Shown piece after piece: positions 16,614 through 26,019 of a stretch of DNA of 64,000 bases; position 1 is the stretch's first letter, and each line of letters begins with the position of its first letter. The position numbers and the translations under genes are program-made. The notes beneath the pieces are model-generated. The model saw only the letters and a list, made by a program, of their open reading frames with translations, did no database searches and had not been told where the DNA came from. Source of the DNA: Kitasatospora indigofera (GTDB lineage Bacteria; Actinomycetota; Actinomycetes; Streptomycetales; Streptomycetaceae); assembly GCF_014655955.1 (NCBI RefSeq), contig NZ_BNBO01000015.1, positions 1 through 64,000 of the forward strand. The letters are read 5' to 3'.

Positions 16614-17825
16614 TCACTCGTGCCGGAGGGCGTCGATGGGCCGCAGCGAAGCGGCCCGGTTGGCCGGGTAGCTGCCGAAGAACAGGCCGATGGCGACCGC
16701 GATGCCGAACGCGGCCAGCACCGACTCCGGGATCACCACCGGTTTGATGCCGACGATGCTGAAGTGCGAACCGATCAGGCCCGCCAGCACCCCGAGGCCG
16801 GCGCCGAGCACCGACAGCAGGGTCGACTCGGTCAGGAACTGCCCGAGGATGACGCCCTTCGGCGCACCGAGCGCCTTGCGGATGCCGATCTCCCTGGTCC
16901 GCTCGGTGACGGTGACCAGCATGATGTTGGTGATCCCGATCCCGCCGACCAGCAGCGAGATCGCCGCCACCGCGCCCAGCAGCACCGTGAAGGTCTTGCC
17001 GGTGCTCTCGCGCGCCGTCAGCAGCGACGCCTGGTTGCTGATCCGGAAGTCCAGCTTGGTGGCGTCCGCCAGGGCGTGGGTGCCCATCAGGATCTGGGTG
17101 ATCTCGGCCTGCGCGGCGGTGGTGGTCTCCGCCGAGGTCGCCTGCACCAGGATCTGGTTGACCGAACCGAAGCCGGTGAAGGCGTTCTGGACGGTCGGCA
17201 GCGGGGCGATCACCAGGTCGTCCGGGTCGTTGAACCCGGTGCTGCCCTTGGTCTTCAGCACGCCGGACACCGTGAACGGCGTGCCGCCGATGGTGATCTG
17301 CTTGCCCACCGGGTCCTCGGTGTCGAACAGCTGCTTGGCCGTGGTCGAGCCGAGCACCGCGACCTTGCGGGCGTTCAGCACGTCGTCGTTGCTGAAGTAG
17401 TCGCCCTTCTCGACCTTCTGGTTCGAGGTCTCGAAGTACGCCGGGTAGGTGCCGACGATCGAGCCCGGCGTGTACGAGATGTCCCCGTACAGCGCGGCGC
17501 CCGTGGTGGTGACCACCGGCGCCACGGACTTGATGTCCGGCGCCTGCGCCGAGGAGGCCAGCGCCTTGGCGTCGTCCACCGTGAGCTTCTTCGCGGTGGA
17601 CGCGCCACGGGCCCCGCCGAAGGAGGACCCGGCCGACACCGTCAGCGAGTTGGTCCCGAGCGCGGTGATCGAGTCCTTCACCGCGACCGAGGAGCCGTTG
17701 CCGACCGCGAGCAGCAGGATCACCGAGGCGACCCCGATCAGCACGCCCAGCATGGTCAGGGCGGAACGCACCTTGTTGGCGGCCAGGCCGCCGAAGGCGA
17801 AGCGGAGCATCTGCCAGAGGATCAT
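16614..17825 (-). CDS. MacB-like ABC permease (FtsX family)
   Basis: A 403-residue permease with the MacB topology. An N-terminal helix opens NKVRSALTMLGVLIGVASVILLLAVGNG. A large extracytoplasmic MacB periplasmic core domain follows (~residues 50-270), then three C-terminal FtsX helices with GGIGITNIMLVTVTERTREIGIRKALGA. The family couples ATP hydrolysis to export without moving substrate through the membrane. The start overlaps the ATPase stop by 4 bp. Export of a peptide, drug or lipid is likely; no substrate is indicated. Confidence 0.94.
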   Translation of the reverse strand: MILWQMLRFAFGGLAANKVRSALTMLGVLIGVASVILLLAVGNGSSVAVKDSITALGTNSLTVSAGSSFGGARGASTAKKLTVDDAKALASSAQAPDIKSVAPVVTTTGAALYGDISYTPGSIVGTYPAYFETSNQKVEKGDYFSNDDVLNARKVAVLGSTTAKQLFDTEDPVGKQITIGGTPFTVSGVLKTKGSTGFNDPDDLVIAPLPTVQNAFTGFGSVNQILVQATSAETTTAAQAEITQILMGTHALADATKLDFRISNQASLLTARESTGKTFTVLLGAVAAISLLVGGIGITNIMLVTVTERTREIGIRKALGAPKGVILGQFLTESTLLSVLGAGLGVLAGLIGSHFSIVGIKPVVIPESVLAAFGIAVAIGLFFGSYPANRAASLRPIDALRHE

Positions 17826-18685
17826 GACCGGCCTCCCACCAGCTCGGGGCGGATCGCCGGCGGCGGTCCGGCCACCGGGCCCTGCCGGACGTCCGACACG
17901 ATCGCGCCGTCCACCAGCCGGATCACCCGCTTGGCGTGCCGGGCGACCTCGTCCTCGTGGGTGATCAGCACGACGGTGCGGCCGATCGCGTTCAGCCCGT
18001 CGATGATCCCCAGGACCTCCTCCGTGGAGCGGCTGTCCAGGTTGCCGGTCGGCTCGTCGGCGAGCAGCATCGCGGGGGCGGTGACCAGTGCCCGGGCCAC
18101 CGCCACCCGCTGCTGCTGGCCGCCGGACAGCTCGTTGGGCTTGTGCCCGGAGCGGTCGGCCAGGCCGACCAGCGAGAGCGCCGCCAGCGCCCGGCGCCGC
18201 CGCTCGGCCGACCGCGCGCCGGCGTAGGCCAGCGGGAGTTCGACCTGGGCGAGGGCCGTGGTGCGGGGCACCAGGTTGAAGGACTGGAAGATGAAGCCGA
18301 TCTTGCGGTTGCGGACCAGCGAGAGCTGCCCCTCGTCCAGGTGACCGACGTCGGTGCCGTCCAGCAGGTAGCGGCCCCCGGTGGGGACGTCCAGGCAGCC
18401 GAGGATGTTCATCAGGGTCGACTTGCCCGAGCCCGAACTGCCCATCACCGCGACGAAGTCGCCCTGCTCGATGTCCAGGGTGACGCCGAGCGGCTCCCCG
18501 GTCACCGGGTCCGAGGGGCCGCGCAGCGCGTGCACGGTGGCGTCGCCGAGGCCGTAGGACTTGGTGACCCGGCGGATCTGGATCACCGGCGGGGGGCCGG
18601 CGTCGCCCCGGGTGGCGTCGCCCGCGCGGACGGCCGGGCCGGTGTGCCGCCCGCCGCCCCGCGAACCGGAGTTGGTGCGGCCCAT
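17822..18685 (-). CDS. MacB/LolD-like ABC ATPase
   Basis: A 287-residue ATPase with Walker A GSSGSGKST, Q-loop FQSFNLVPR, signature LSGGQQQRVAVARAL, Walker B MLLADEPTGNLD and H-loop VLITHE. The first ~30 residues are an extra Gly/Arg-rich tail before VIQIRRVTKSYGLG, so a later start is possible. The gene overlaps both the adaptor stop and the permease start, giving a fully coupled three-gene exporter. Confidence 0.95.
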   Translation of the reverse strand: MGRTNSGSRGGGRHTGPAVRAGDATRGDAGPPPVIQIRRVTKSYGLGDATVHALRGPSDPVTGEPLGVTLDIEQGDFVAVMGSSGSGKSTLMNILGCLDVPTGGRYLLDGTDVGHLDEGQLSLVRNRKIGFIFQSFNLVPRTTALAQVELPLAYAGARSAERRRRALAALSLVGLADRSGHKPNELSGGQQQRVAVARALVTAPAMLLADEPTGNLDSRSTEEVLGIIDGLNAIGRTVVLITHEDEVARHAKRVIRLVDGAIVSDVRQGPVAGPPPAIRPELVGGRS

Positions 18686-20055
18686 CAGCGGTTGCCGCCC
18701 CGCGCGCCGGTCCCGGCGCCGCCGGGGATCGCCGCGCCCTGGCCGCCGGCCGCGCCGCCGAGCCCCGGGAAGTTCCCGCTCGGGAACCCGTTGCTCGATC
18801 CGGAGGTGGTGGAGGCCAGTTCGACCTTGTCCCCCTCCTTCAGGCCCTCGGTCACCTCGACCGTGGAGTCGCCGACCACGCCGACCGTCACCGTCACCCG
18901 GGAGGTGCTGCCGTCCTCCGCGACCAGGGTCGCGGTCCGGCTGGCGCCGGTGCCGGCCAGTGCGGCGGCGGGCAGCGAGAGGGCGTTGTCCGCCTCGCCG
19001 GTGACCACCGAGACGGTGGCGCTCAGGCCGGTCCGCAGCTTGCTGGTGTCACCGGTGATCTGCAGCGTCGCGCCGTACTGCACCGCGCCGCCGCTCCCGC
19101 TGCTGGTCGGCAGCGAACTCACCGACAGGACGGTGGCGTTGAGCTTGGTGTCGGACTGCGCGTTGAGCGTGACGGTGGCCGCCTCGCCCTTCTTCAGCTT
19201 GAGCGAGTCCAGCTCCGAGAAGGCCGCGGTGACCTGCATCCCGGTCGGGTTGGTCAGCACGATGAAGCCGCTCGGCGTGGTGGAGCCCGAAGTGCCCGTC
19301 GTCCCGGTCGACTTGCTGCTGGTGGAGCCGGTCGAGCCGGTGGTACCGCCCGAGACGGTGTCGCCGGCCTTGCCGCCGACCGAGGCGACGGTGCCGTCCA
19401 CGGAGGCGGTCAGCGTCGTACCGGCCAGCGTGGCCTGGGCGTTGGTGAGATTGGTCTGTGCCGTGTCGACCTGCTGCTGGGCCTGGGCGACCGCCGCGTC
19501 GTCCACCTTGGTGGTGGTGATCGTGGTGGTCTGCGGCGTCGGAGCGGCGCTCGCGGTGGCGGTCGCGCCGGCGCTCCGGCCGCCACCGGCGGACGAGCCG
19601 GCGCCGCCGCCCGAGGAGCCCGAGCCGGAGGAGGCGGGCAGCTGGGAGGTGGTCGTGGTGGTGACGCCGGCCTCGGCCTTGGTCAGGTTGGCCTTGGCCG
19701 CGGTGAGCGCCGACTGGGCGGCGGCCACCTGCTGCTGGGCGGCCGTGGTGTCCACGGTCGCGAGCACCTGGCCCTTGGTCACCGTGTCGCCGACCGCGAC
19801 CTTGACCGCGGTCAGCTTTCCACCGGTGACGAAGTCCTGCCCGGCGTCGGTCGGCGAGGCAAGGGTGCCGGTTCCGGACACGGTGGCCAGGACCGTGCCC
19901 TTGGCCACCGTCGCCGTTCGTACCTGGGCCTTGCCGGCCGCCACGCTGGTACCGCTGTCCAAGGTGGTGTACACCAGGGCGGCGCCCCCCAGGAGGGCCA
20001 CGCCGAGTGCGGAGTTGACGAGGACGGCACCACGCCGTCGCGGGAACACCTTCAT
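18685..20055 (-). CDS. MacA/HlyD-like efflux adaptor
   Basis: A 456-residue membrane-fusion-type protein. The start at 20055 (ATG, GGTGAGG upstream) gives a short basic tail and a signal-anchor helix (AVLVNSALGVALLGGAALVYTT). A split biotinyl-lipoyl domain (GTVLATVSGTG, then DTVTKGQVLATVD), a helical hairpin rich in Ala/Gln and a beta-barrel domain follow. The helical part contains Ser/Gly-rich insertions. The C-terminus is Gly-rich. An upstream ATG at 20133 would add 26 residues but lacks support. First gene of the exporter operon. Confidence 0.92.
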   Translation of the reverse strand: MKVFPRRRGAVLVNSALGVALLGGAALVYTTLDSGTSVAAGKAQVRTATVAKGTVLATVSGTGTLASPTDAGQDFVTGGKLTAVKVAVGDTVTKGQVLATVDTTAAQQQVAAAQSALTAAKANLTKAEAGVTTTTTSQLPASSGSGSSGGGAGSSAGGGRSAGATATASAAPTPQTTTITTTKVDDAAVAQAQQQVDTAQTNLTNAQATLAGTTLTASVDGTVASVGGKAGDTVSGGTTGSTGSTSSKSTGTTGTSGSTTPSGFIVLTNPTGMQVTAAFSELDSLKLKKGEAATVTLNAQSDTKLNATVLSVSSLPTSSGSGGAVQYGATLQITGDTSKLRTGLSATVSVVTGEADNALSLPAAALAGTGASRTATLVAEDGSTSRVTVTVGVVGDSTVEVTEGLKEGDKVELASTTSGSSNGFPSGNFPGLGGAAGGQGAAIPGGAGTGARGGNR

Positions 20056-20181
20056 GGGGGCAAGCCTCACCCCGGGCTCTTGCGGAGTCCTGGGGCGCAA
20101 CTGGGAGGTCCCTGAGCCCGGAAAACCGGACATTGCTGAACTTTCCGGTGCACCTTTGGCCCATCCGCACCGGCACCCTCA

Positions 20182-21126
20182 TCAGCGGTTGACCGAACTC
20201 CCAGGGAGTTCCCAGCCATCCACAGTGATCCCGCAGTCCGGGCCGGCCGCGACCGCCGGGGCAGCGGCCGCGGCGCCGGCCAGCAGCCGCAGGGCCGCCT
20301 CGTCGGCCGACCCCGGCGCGGCGCTGTACAGCAGCATCCGGTGCCCGCCGCCCTCCGGCAGCGGCATCGCCTCGAAGGCCAGGTCCAGCCGGCCGACCAC
20401 CGGGTGGTGCAGCGCCTTGCTGCCGAAGAGGCAGTCGTTGACCGGATGCCTGGCCCAGAGCGCCGCGAACTCCGGGCTGTTCATCGACAGTTCGCCGACC
20501 AGCGCGGCCAGCTCGCGGTCGTCCGGGTGCCGGCCCGCCGACAGCCGCAGGTAGGCGACGTTCGCCCGCGCCTCCTCCTCCCAGCCGCGGTAGAGCTCCC
20601 GGGTGTGCGGGTCGAGGAAGAGCATCCGGGACAGGTTCGGCCGCTCCCCCCGGTGGTCCGGGGCGGCCGGGTCGAGATGCCCGGCCAGCAGCGCGTGCCC
20701 CAGCGGGTTCCAGGCCAGCACCTCGTTGCGGTGCCCCACCACCACGGCGGGCACCTCCCGCATCGCCGCGATCAGCTGCCGGGTACCGGCCCTGGCCCGC
20801 TCGAAGCGGTCCGCCGGACGCGGCCGGGCCCGGCCCGGGCGGGCGATGTTGCGCAGGTGGGCGTGCTCGTCCGGGCTCAGCCGCAGCGCGCGGGCCAGCG
20901 CGTCCAGCACCTCGTCCGAGGCGTTGAGGCTCTGCCCCTGCTCCAGCCGGGTGTAGTAGGTGACGCTCACCCCCGCCAGCTGGGCCAGCTCCTCCCGGCG
21001 CAGCCCCGGTACCCGGCGGCGCGCGCCGTACGCGACGAGGCCGACCTCCTCGGGCTGCAGCCGGGCCCTGCGGGTCCGCAGGAAGTCGCTCAACTCCACC
21101 GGTTTCTCCATGAGTCCAGTGAACAC
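20182..21126 (-). CDS. XRE-family regulator with MmyB-like ligand domain
   Basis: A 314-residue regulator: helix-turn-helix RREELAQLAGVSVTYYTRLEQGQSL, then the MmyB-like fatty-acid/ligand-binding domain with VVVGHRNEVLAWNPLGHALLAG and NLSRMLFLDPHTRELY. The upstream GTG/ATG pair leaves a choice of 21126 or 21111 (MEKPVELSDFL); neither has a strong ribosome site. It is divergent from an MFS exporter across 123 bp, the usual arrangement for a local repressor of that exporter. Confidence 0.93.
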   Translation of the reverse strand: MFTGLMEKPVELSDFLRTRRARLQPEEVGLVAYGARRRVPGLRREELAQLAGVSVTYYTRLEQGQSLNASDEVLDALARALRLSPDEHAHLRNIARPGRARPRPADRFERARAGTRQLIAAMREVPAVVVGHRNEVLAWNPLGHALLAGHLDPAAPDHRGERPNLSRMLFLDPHTRELYRGWEEEARANVAYLRLSAGRHPDDRELAALVGELSMNSPEFAALWARHPVNDCLFGSKALHHPVVGRLDLAFEAMPLPEGGGHRMLLYSAAPGSADEAALRLLAGAAAAAPAVAAGPDCGITVDGWELPGSSVNR

Positions 21127-21249
21127 CCGGCCGGCCGGCCGAGCCTGCCCCTGCCGGTGCTACCCACGGCAGGGGACTGGGTCCGCGCCCCGGACGGGCG
21201 GAGGCTGCTGCCGTACACACTCAGCAGCCCGATCCGGAGGAAGCCCGCC

Positions 21250-22701
21250 ATGACCGTGCTCGACCAGACCCCTCTGCCGCCGGCGGCGCCGAAGGCGGCC
21301 GCCGGCATGACCGGACGCCAACGCGTCGTCCTGGTCGTCCTGCTGGCCGCCCAGTTCATGCTGGCCGTGGACTTCTCGATCCTGAACGTCGCGCTGCCGG
21401 TGATCGGCCGCGGCCTCGGCTTCCCGCTCGGCGGGCTGCAGTGGATCGTCACCGCCTTCGCGCTCGGCGCCGCCGGGTTCAGCCTGCTGTTCGGCCGGGT
21501 CGCCGACCTGTTCGGCCGCCGCCGGGTGTTCCTGCTCGGACTCGCCGTCCTCGCCGTCTCCTCGCTGGTCGGCGGCCTGGCGACGACCCCCTGGGTACTG
21601 CTCGCCGCCCGGGTCGCGCAGGGCCTGGCCACCGCCGCCGTCACCCCCGCCGGCCTCGCCCTGCTCACCACCGCGTTCCCCGAAGGGCCGCTGCGGGAGC
21701 GGGCGCTGGGGTTGAACGGCGCGCTGATTTCGGCGGGCTTCACCTCCGGGGCGATCCTCGGCGGGCTGCTGACCGACCTGCTCAGCTGGCGCTGGGCGTT
21801 CTTCGTCAACGTCCCGGTGGCGCTGGCCGTCCTGCTGGTGGCGCCGCGCCTCGTCCCCGAGTCCGCCGAGGGCCGGGCCGGCACCGCGCGGCCCCGGATC
21901 GACCTGCCCGGCGCGGCCACCGTCACCGGCGGCCTGCTCGCCCTGGTGTACGGCCTGACCCTGGCCGGCGAGCACGGCTGGGGCGACCCGGCGGCGCTCG
22001 GCGCGCTGGCCGTCGGCGGGCTGCTGCTGGTGGCGTTCTGGTTCGTCGAGCGGGCCGCCGTCCACCCGCTGGTGCCCGTCCGGGTGCTGCGGCGCCGCAC
22101 GGTGGTCTGGGGCAACCTCGCCGGGCTGATCGCCTTCGCCACCGAGACCTCGCTGGTGTTCCTGATGACGCTCTACCTCCAGCGGGTGCTGGGCTACTCC
22201 GCCCTCGCCACCGGCCTGGCCTTCGGCGTGCTCGGGGCCGGTACGGTCCTCGGCGGGATCCACGCACCCCGGGTGATCCGCCGGCTCGGGACGAGGGGTT
22301 CGCTGGTCACCGGCCTGCTGGTGCAGGCCGCCGCCACCGCCGCGCTGCTGCTGCTCGGCACCGGCCACGGCTGGCTCGCCCTGCTGCTGGCCGCCACCTT
22401 CGTCGGCGGCGTGGGCAACATGCTGGCGATCGTCGGCTTCATGGTGACCGCCACCTCGGGCCTGCCCGACCACGAACAGGGCCTGGCCACCGGCGTCGCC
22501 ACGATGACCCAGCAGGTCGGCATCGCGCTCGGCACCCCGGTGATGAGCGCCGTGGTCACCGCCCGGATGACCGCCCTCGGGGGCGGCACGGCCGCCGGCA
22601 CGGTGCTGGGCGGCGTCGGGCTCGCGCTCCTGGTCAACACCGCGCTGGTGGTGGCCGGCGGGCTGGCCTCGGCGGTGTTCCTGCGCCGGCGGAGCGGGTG
22701 A
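21250..22701 (+). CDS. MFS drug exporter, DHA2-like (14 helices)
   Basis: A 483-residue major facilitator with the N-terminal motif D/QFMLAVDFSILNVALP, motif A GRVADLFGRRRVFLLG and motif C GALISAGFTSGAILGGLLTD. About 14 helices can be counted, as in the DHA2 (EmrB/QacA) family of proton-driven multidrug exporters. CGGAGGAAG precedes the ATG at 21250. Its divergent neighbour is an MmyB-type regulator, so efflux induced by a small molecule is the likely role. Confidence 0.94.
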   Translation: MTVLDQTPLPPAAPKAAAGMTGRQRVVLVVLLAAQFMLAVDFSILNVALPVIGRGLGFPLGGLQWIVTAFALGAAGFSLLFGRVADLFGRRRVFLLGLAVLAVSSLVGGLATTPWVLLAARVAQGLATAAVTPAGLALLTTAFPEGPLRERALGLNGALISAGFTSGAILGGLLTDLLSWRWAFFVNVPVALAVLLVAPRLVPESAEGRAGTARPRIDLPGAATVTGGLLALVYGLTLAGEHGWGDPAALGALAVGGLLLVAFWFVERAAVHPLVPVRVLRRRTVVWGNLAGLIAFATETSLVFLMTLYLQRVLGYSALATGLAFGVLGAGTVLGGIHAPRVIRRLGTRGSLVTGLLVQAAATAALLLLGTGHGWLALLLAATFVGGVGNMLAIVGFMVTATSGLPDHEQGLATGVATMTQQVGIALGTPVMSAVVTARMTALGGGTAAGTVLGGVGLALLVNTALVVAGGLASAVFLRRRSG

Positions 22702-22750
22702 GGGCGCCGGGACGGGAGCGCCGGCGGACGTGAGGCGGCCGGACGTGAGG

Positions 22751-22784
22751 CGGCGGGCCGGGCGGGAAACCGCCCGGCCCGCCG
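22751..22784. terminator. Hairpin terminator after the MFS gene
   Basis: A perfect 15-bp GC stem closed by a GAAA tetraloop (22766-22769). It lies between the convergent ends at 22701 and 22826, so it can serve both strands. Confidence 0.8.
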
Positions 22785-22825
22785 GCGTCCTGGCCGGCTT
22801 CCGGAGGGGCCGGCTGCCGGAGGGC

Positions 22826-23026
22826 TCAGCCGCCGTGCGGTGCACCGAACCGGGCCAGGCGGTGCCAGACCTTCTTCAGCGCCTGCGGGTCGTACCGGCC
22901 CGTGCCGGCGGCCGCCCCGAGGTTCAGCGGGTCGAGCCGGCCGTCCACCGCGATCTCGGCCCCGGAATCGGTCGGTTCGGCTCGCCGAGGCTGTTGCCGC
23001 TCGCAGGCTCCGCGGCGCCGCCTCAC
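22826..23026 (-). CDS. Small hypothetical protein coupled to its upstream neighbour
   Basis: A possible 66-residue product whose GTG start overlaps the upstream stop codon (GTGA). The second half, DGRLDPLNLGAAAGTGRYDPQALKKVWHRL, looks like genuine protein, whereas the Arg-rich first 20 residues do not. Function unknown. It could be a real coupled gene or the tail of an older gene. Confidence 0.4.
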   Translation of the reverse strand: MRRRRGACERQQPRRAEPTDSGAEIAVDGRLDPLNLGAAAGTGRYDPQALKKVWHRLARFGAPHGG

Positions 23027-23298
23027 AGGCTCCGCAGCGCCGCCTCGCAGTCGCGGCAGCGCCGGGTCCGGTGCAGCGGCGGGTACCAGGGCTGCCCCGG
23101 CCCGGACGGCCGGTACGGCTCGTACTCCAGCGGCGCGGTGTCGAGGCCGCAGAACGTCCGCGGCGCCGGGTCGTCCGGCACGTCCGGGTCGCCCGGCGCG
23201 GCGTGCACCCAGCGCACCCGGGCGCCGACGTCCACCTCACCGGCGTCGAGCACCTCGGTGGACGGCTCCAGCTCCAGCAGCACGATGATCGAGGCCAT
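23023..23298 (-). CDS. Small hypothetical protein with terminal CxxC
   Basis: A 91-residue protein opening MASIIVLLELEPSTEVLDAG with a well-formed alternation of strands. It contains CGLDTAPLEYEPY and ends RRCRDCEAALRSL. The Cys residues could bind a metal, but no family is recognised. An ATG at 23313 would add five residues. It lies between hemC and a convergent MFS gene; both neighbours are unrelated. Confidence 0.6.
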   Translation of the reverse strand: MASIIVLLELEPSTEVLDAGEVDVGARVRWVHAAPGDPDVPDDPAPRTFCGLDTAPLEYEPYRPSGPGQPWYPPLHRTRRCRDCEAALRSL

Positions 23299-23413
23299 AC
23301 CCCGACCCTGCACCGCCCGGCCGCCCGCCGCATCCGGGCCGCGGCCGGGTGGCGGCGGGCCGGGGCCACGGCGGCGCCGGGCCGGGGCCCGGCCGCTTTG
23401 GTGGGCCCCGGCC

Positions 23414-24349
23414 TCAGTGCGGGATGGTGTCGATCAGCTCCCGCGCGCCCTGGCGCAGCAGCGCGACCGCGACCGAGGTGCCCAGGGTGGCGGGGTCGAG
23501 CGGCCCGGCCCACTCGTGGGCGTCCAGCACGGTCTTGCCGTCGGGGGAGAAGACCCGGGCCCGCAGCGAGAGGCGGCCGTCCCGCTCGGCCTTGGCGTAG
23601 CCCGCGATCGGGCTGTTGCAGTGGCCCTGGAGCACGTGCAGGAACATCCGCTCGGCGGTGGTCTCGCGCCAGGCGTCGGCGTCGCCGAGCCCGGAGACGA
23701 GGTCGATGGTGCGGGTGTCGTCCTCGCGGCACTGCAGGCCGAGCACGCCGGCGCCGATCGGCGGGCACATCGTCTCGACCGGCAGGATCTCGGTGATCAG
23801 GCCGGGCCGTCCGATCCGCTCCAGGCCCGAGACGGCCAGCAGCAGGGCGTCGGCCTCGCCGGCCGCGAGCTTCTCCAGCCGGCGGTTGGCGTTGCCGCGC
23901 ATCGGCACGCACTCCAGGTGCGGGTGCGAGACGGCCAGCTGGGCCCGCCGGCGCACCGAGGAGGTGCCGATCCGGGCCCCGGCGGGGAGTTCGTCGAGGG
24001 TGCGGCCGGCCGGGTGGACCAGGGCGTCCCTGATGTCGTCCCGCTTGAGGAACCCGGCGAAGACCGTCCCGGCGGGGAGCGGCCGGTCGGCGGGCACGTC
24101 CTTCACGCAGTGCACCGCGAGGTCGGCCTCGCCGGCGAGCAGCGCGGCGTCGACCTCCTTGGTGAAGGCGCCCTTCCCGCCGAGCTGCGCGAGATCCCCC
24201 ATCCAGCGGTCACCCGAGGTGGTGACCGGGACGACCTCCGTCCTGATCCCGGGGTGCAGCGCGGCCAGTTCGGCGCGGACCCGTTCCACCTGGGCGAGGG
24301 CCATGGGGGAGGAGCGGGAGACGATGCGGATCAGTTCGGCGGAGGACAT
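23414..24349 (-). CDS. hemC: Hydroxymethylbilane synthase
   Basis: Porphobilinogen deaminase, which joins four porphobilinogens into hydroxymethylbilane for haem, sirohaem and corrin. Catalytic Asp84 sits in VHCVKDVP. The dipyrromethane cofactor Cys is Cys244 in [11 protein letters not shown]. The arginine pair GTSSVRRR and the RGNANRRL loop are present. The usual loop is RGNVxTRL; Val, Gly and Thr are replaced, but both cofactor-binding Arg positions are kept. There are no hemA, hemD or hemB neighbours, so this may be the second hemC copy known in some streptomycetes (inference). Length is normal at 311 residues. Confidence 0.95.
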   Translation of the reverse strand: MSSAELIRIVSRSSPMALAQVERVRAELAALHPGIRTEVVPVTTSGDRWMGDLAQLGGKGAFTKEVDAALLAGEADLAVHCVKDVPADRPLPAGTVFAGFLKRDDIRDALVHPAGRTLDELPAGARIGTSSVRRRAQLAVSHPHLECVPMRGNANRRLEKLAAGEADALLLAVSGLERIGRPGLITEILPVETMCPPIGAGVLGLQCREDDTRTIDLVSGLGDADAWRETTAERMFLHVLQGHCNSPIAGYAKAERDGRLSLRARVFSPDGKTVLDAHEWAGPLDPATLGTSVAVALLRQGARELIDTIPH

Positions 24350-24461
24350 ACCGAAAACGATAGACCGTCAGATTCCCCCGGCCGCAACATCCCTGGTGGC
24401 GTCCGCGCCGAGGTCGGCACGGACACCCGAATGCGCGTCCGGCGGCAGGAGGGGGGCAGCG

Positions 24462-24497
24462 CGAAGGGGCGCACCGCCGGAGCGGTGCGCCCCTTCG
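24462..24497. terminator. Hairpin terminator after hisC
   Basis: A perfect 16-bp stem (CGAAGGGGCGCACCGC and its complement) with a four-base loop, 85 bp downstream of the aminotransferase stop and upstream of hemC. Confidence 0.8.
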
Positions 24498-24582
24498 TCG
24501 GGCCACGACGGGCCCGGCGCCGACCCGGGCAGGGCCTCGGGCCCGGGACGGCCGGGGCCCGGGACTTCCGGGGCCCGGGCGG

Positions 24583-25662
24583 CTACAGCGCCTTGCGGAA
24601 GCTCTCGGCGGTCGCGAGGAAGATGTCGTTGCCGGCCGGCTCGCCGATGGTGACCCGGACGCCCTCGCCCGGGAACGGGCGGACGATCACACCGGCCGCG
24701 GCGCAGGCGGCGGCGAAGTCCAGGGTGCGCTCGCCGAGCCGGAGCCAGACGAAGTTGGCCTGCGAGTCGGTGACCGTCCAGCCCTGCCCGGTGAGGGCGG
24801 CGAGCACCCGGGCCCGCTCCTCGACCAGGGCCTCGACCCGGACCAGCAGGGCGTCCTCGGCGCGCAGCGAGGCGACCGCCGCGTCCTGGGCGAGCCGGCT
24901 GACCCCGAACGGGACGGCGGTCTTGCGCAGCGCGGTGGCGACCGGCTCGTGGGCGACCGCGAAGCCGACCCGCAGGCCGGCCAGGCCGTACGCCTTGGAG
25001 AAGGTGCGCAGGACGCAGACGTTGGGGCGGTCGCGGTAGAGCTCGATGCCGTTGGGCACCTCCGCGTCGCGGATGAACTCGATGTAGGCCTCGTCGACGA
25101 CCACCAGGACGTCGGCCGGGACGGCGTCCAGGAACCGCTCCAGCTCGGCGCGGTGGATCGCGTTGCCGGTGGGGTTGTTCGGGTTGCAGACGAAGATCAG
25201 CCTGGTCCGCTCGGTGATCGCGGCGAGCATCGCGTCGAGGTCGTGGTCCTCGGTGGCGGTGAGCGGCACCGGGACGGGGGTCGCGCCGGCGACCTGGGTG
25301 ATGATCGGGTAGGCCTCGAAGGAGCGCCAGGCGAAGATCACCTCGTCGCCGGGGCCCGCCGTGGCGAGGATCAGCGACTGGGCGACGCCGACCGAGCCGG
25401 TGCCGGTCGCGATGTGCTCGGCCGGGACGCCGAAGCGCGCCGCGAGCTCCTCCGTCAGCTCCGAGACCGCCATGTCGGGGTACCGGTTGAACGAGCCGGC
25501 CGCCGCCACCGCCGCTTCGAGCACGCCGGGCAGCGGCTCGTACGGGTTCTCGTTGGAGGACAGCTTGTAGGCGTCGGCTCCGGCGGGCTTGCCGGGCTTG
25601 TAGGTGGGGATGCCGTCCAGGGTCGGCCTCAGCCGGGGGCCCTGCGCTGCCGTACCGCTCAC
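24583..25662 (-). CDS. hisC: Histidinol-phosphate/aromatic aminotransferase
   Basis: A PLP enzyme of the class I/II HisC family, 359 residues. The Schiff-base Lys is in [17 protein letters not shown], with [11 protein letters not shown] at the N-terminus, CNPNNPTGN and VVDEAYIEF. The GTG start at 25662 is preceded by GAAGGAGAC at good spacing. The absence of other his genes suggests the stand-alone paralogue annotated in streptomycetes as aromatic aminotransferase (pat), which uses phenylalanine/tyrosine keto acids. Both activities are possible. It is divergent from a LacI-type regulator. Confidence 0.92.
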   Translation of the reverse strand: MSGTAAQGPRLRPTLDGIPTYKPGKPAGADAYKLSSNENPYEPLPGVLEAAVAAAGSFNRYPDMAVSELTEELAARFGVPAEHIATGTGSVGVAQSLILATAGPGDEVIFAWRSFEAYPIITQVAGATPVPVPLTATEDHDLDAMLAAITERTRLIFVCNPNNPTGNAIHRAELERFLDAVPADVLVVVDEAYIEFIRDAEVPNGIELYRDRPNVCVLRTFSKAYGLAGLRVGFAVAHEPVATALRKTAVPFGVSRLAQDAAVASLRAEDALLVRVEALVEERARVLAALTGQGWTVTDSQANFVWLRLGERTLDFAAACAAAGVIVRPFPGEGVRVTIGEPAGNDIFLATAESFRKAL

Positions 25663-26019
25663 GCTCGTCTCCTTCTGTGCTCTGCTGCCGCGCGGCCTGT
25701 TTGCAGGTGCGCAGTGCTGATCATGTCCGCCGCGTGACGGGATCGCCGTACGCGGGGTACCGGGGTGCGCACCCGCCCCGGCCGGGTCCGTTGAACGATA
25801 CCGACCGCGCTCACCCGTAGGAGTGACATGCCCGGCGGGCCGAGGGGTGCAGATCAGCCATTCTGCCGGGTTCCAATGGCACATGTCAGAGGTAAGACGG
25901 CTGATTTCCGCCGGGTATCGAAGGGACCGCAACCGCCTCGTTCATGGAGAAACGTATCTTCTCCGCTTCCGGGCGCCCCGGTCACAGGGAGCCGTCATGA
26001 GCCATACGATCGGTCCGCC
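25663..26019. other. Divergent promoter region hisC / lacI-family gene
   Basis: This 357-bp intergenic region carries the two divergent promoters. It contains one perfect 12-bp palindrome, GGGTGCGCACCC at 25763-25774, about 100 bp from hisC, which could be an operator for the LacI-type regulator. The canonical LacI-family palindrome TGGGAGCGCTCCCA is not present. Confidence 0.45.

Noticed and set aside
15981..20554. Very long plus-strand frames (748 and 872 codons) over the MacAB-like operon
   Set aside because: Both are shadows produced by high GC; they run through three real genes and mix compositions without domains.
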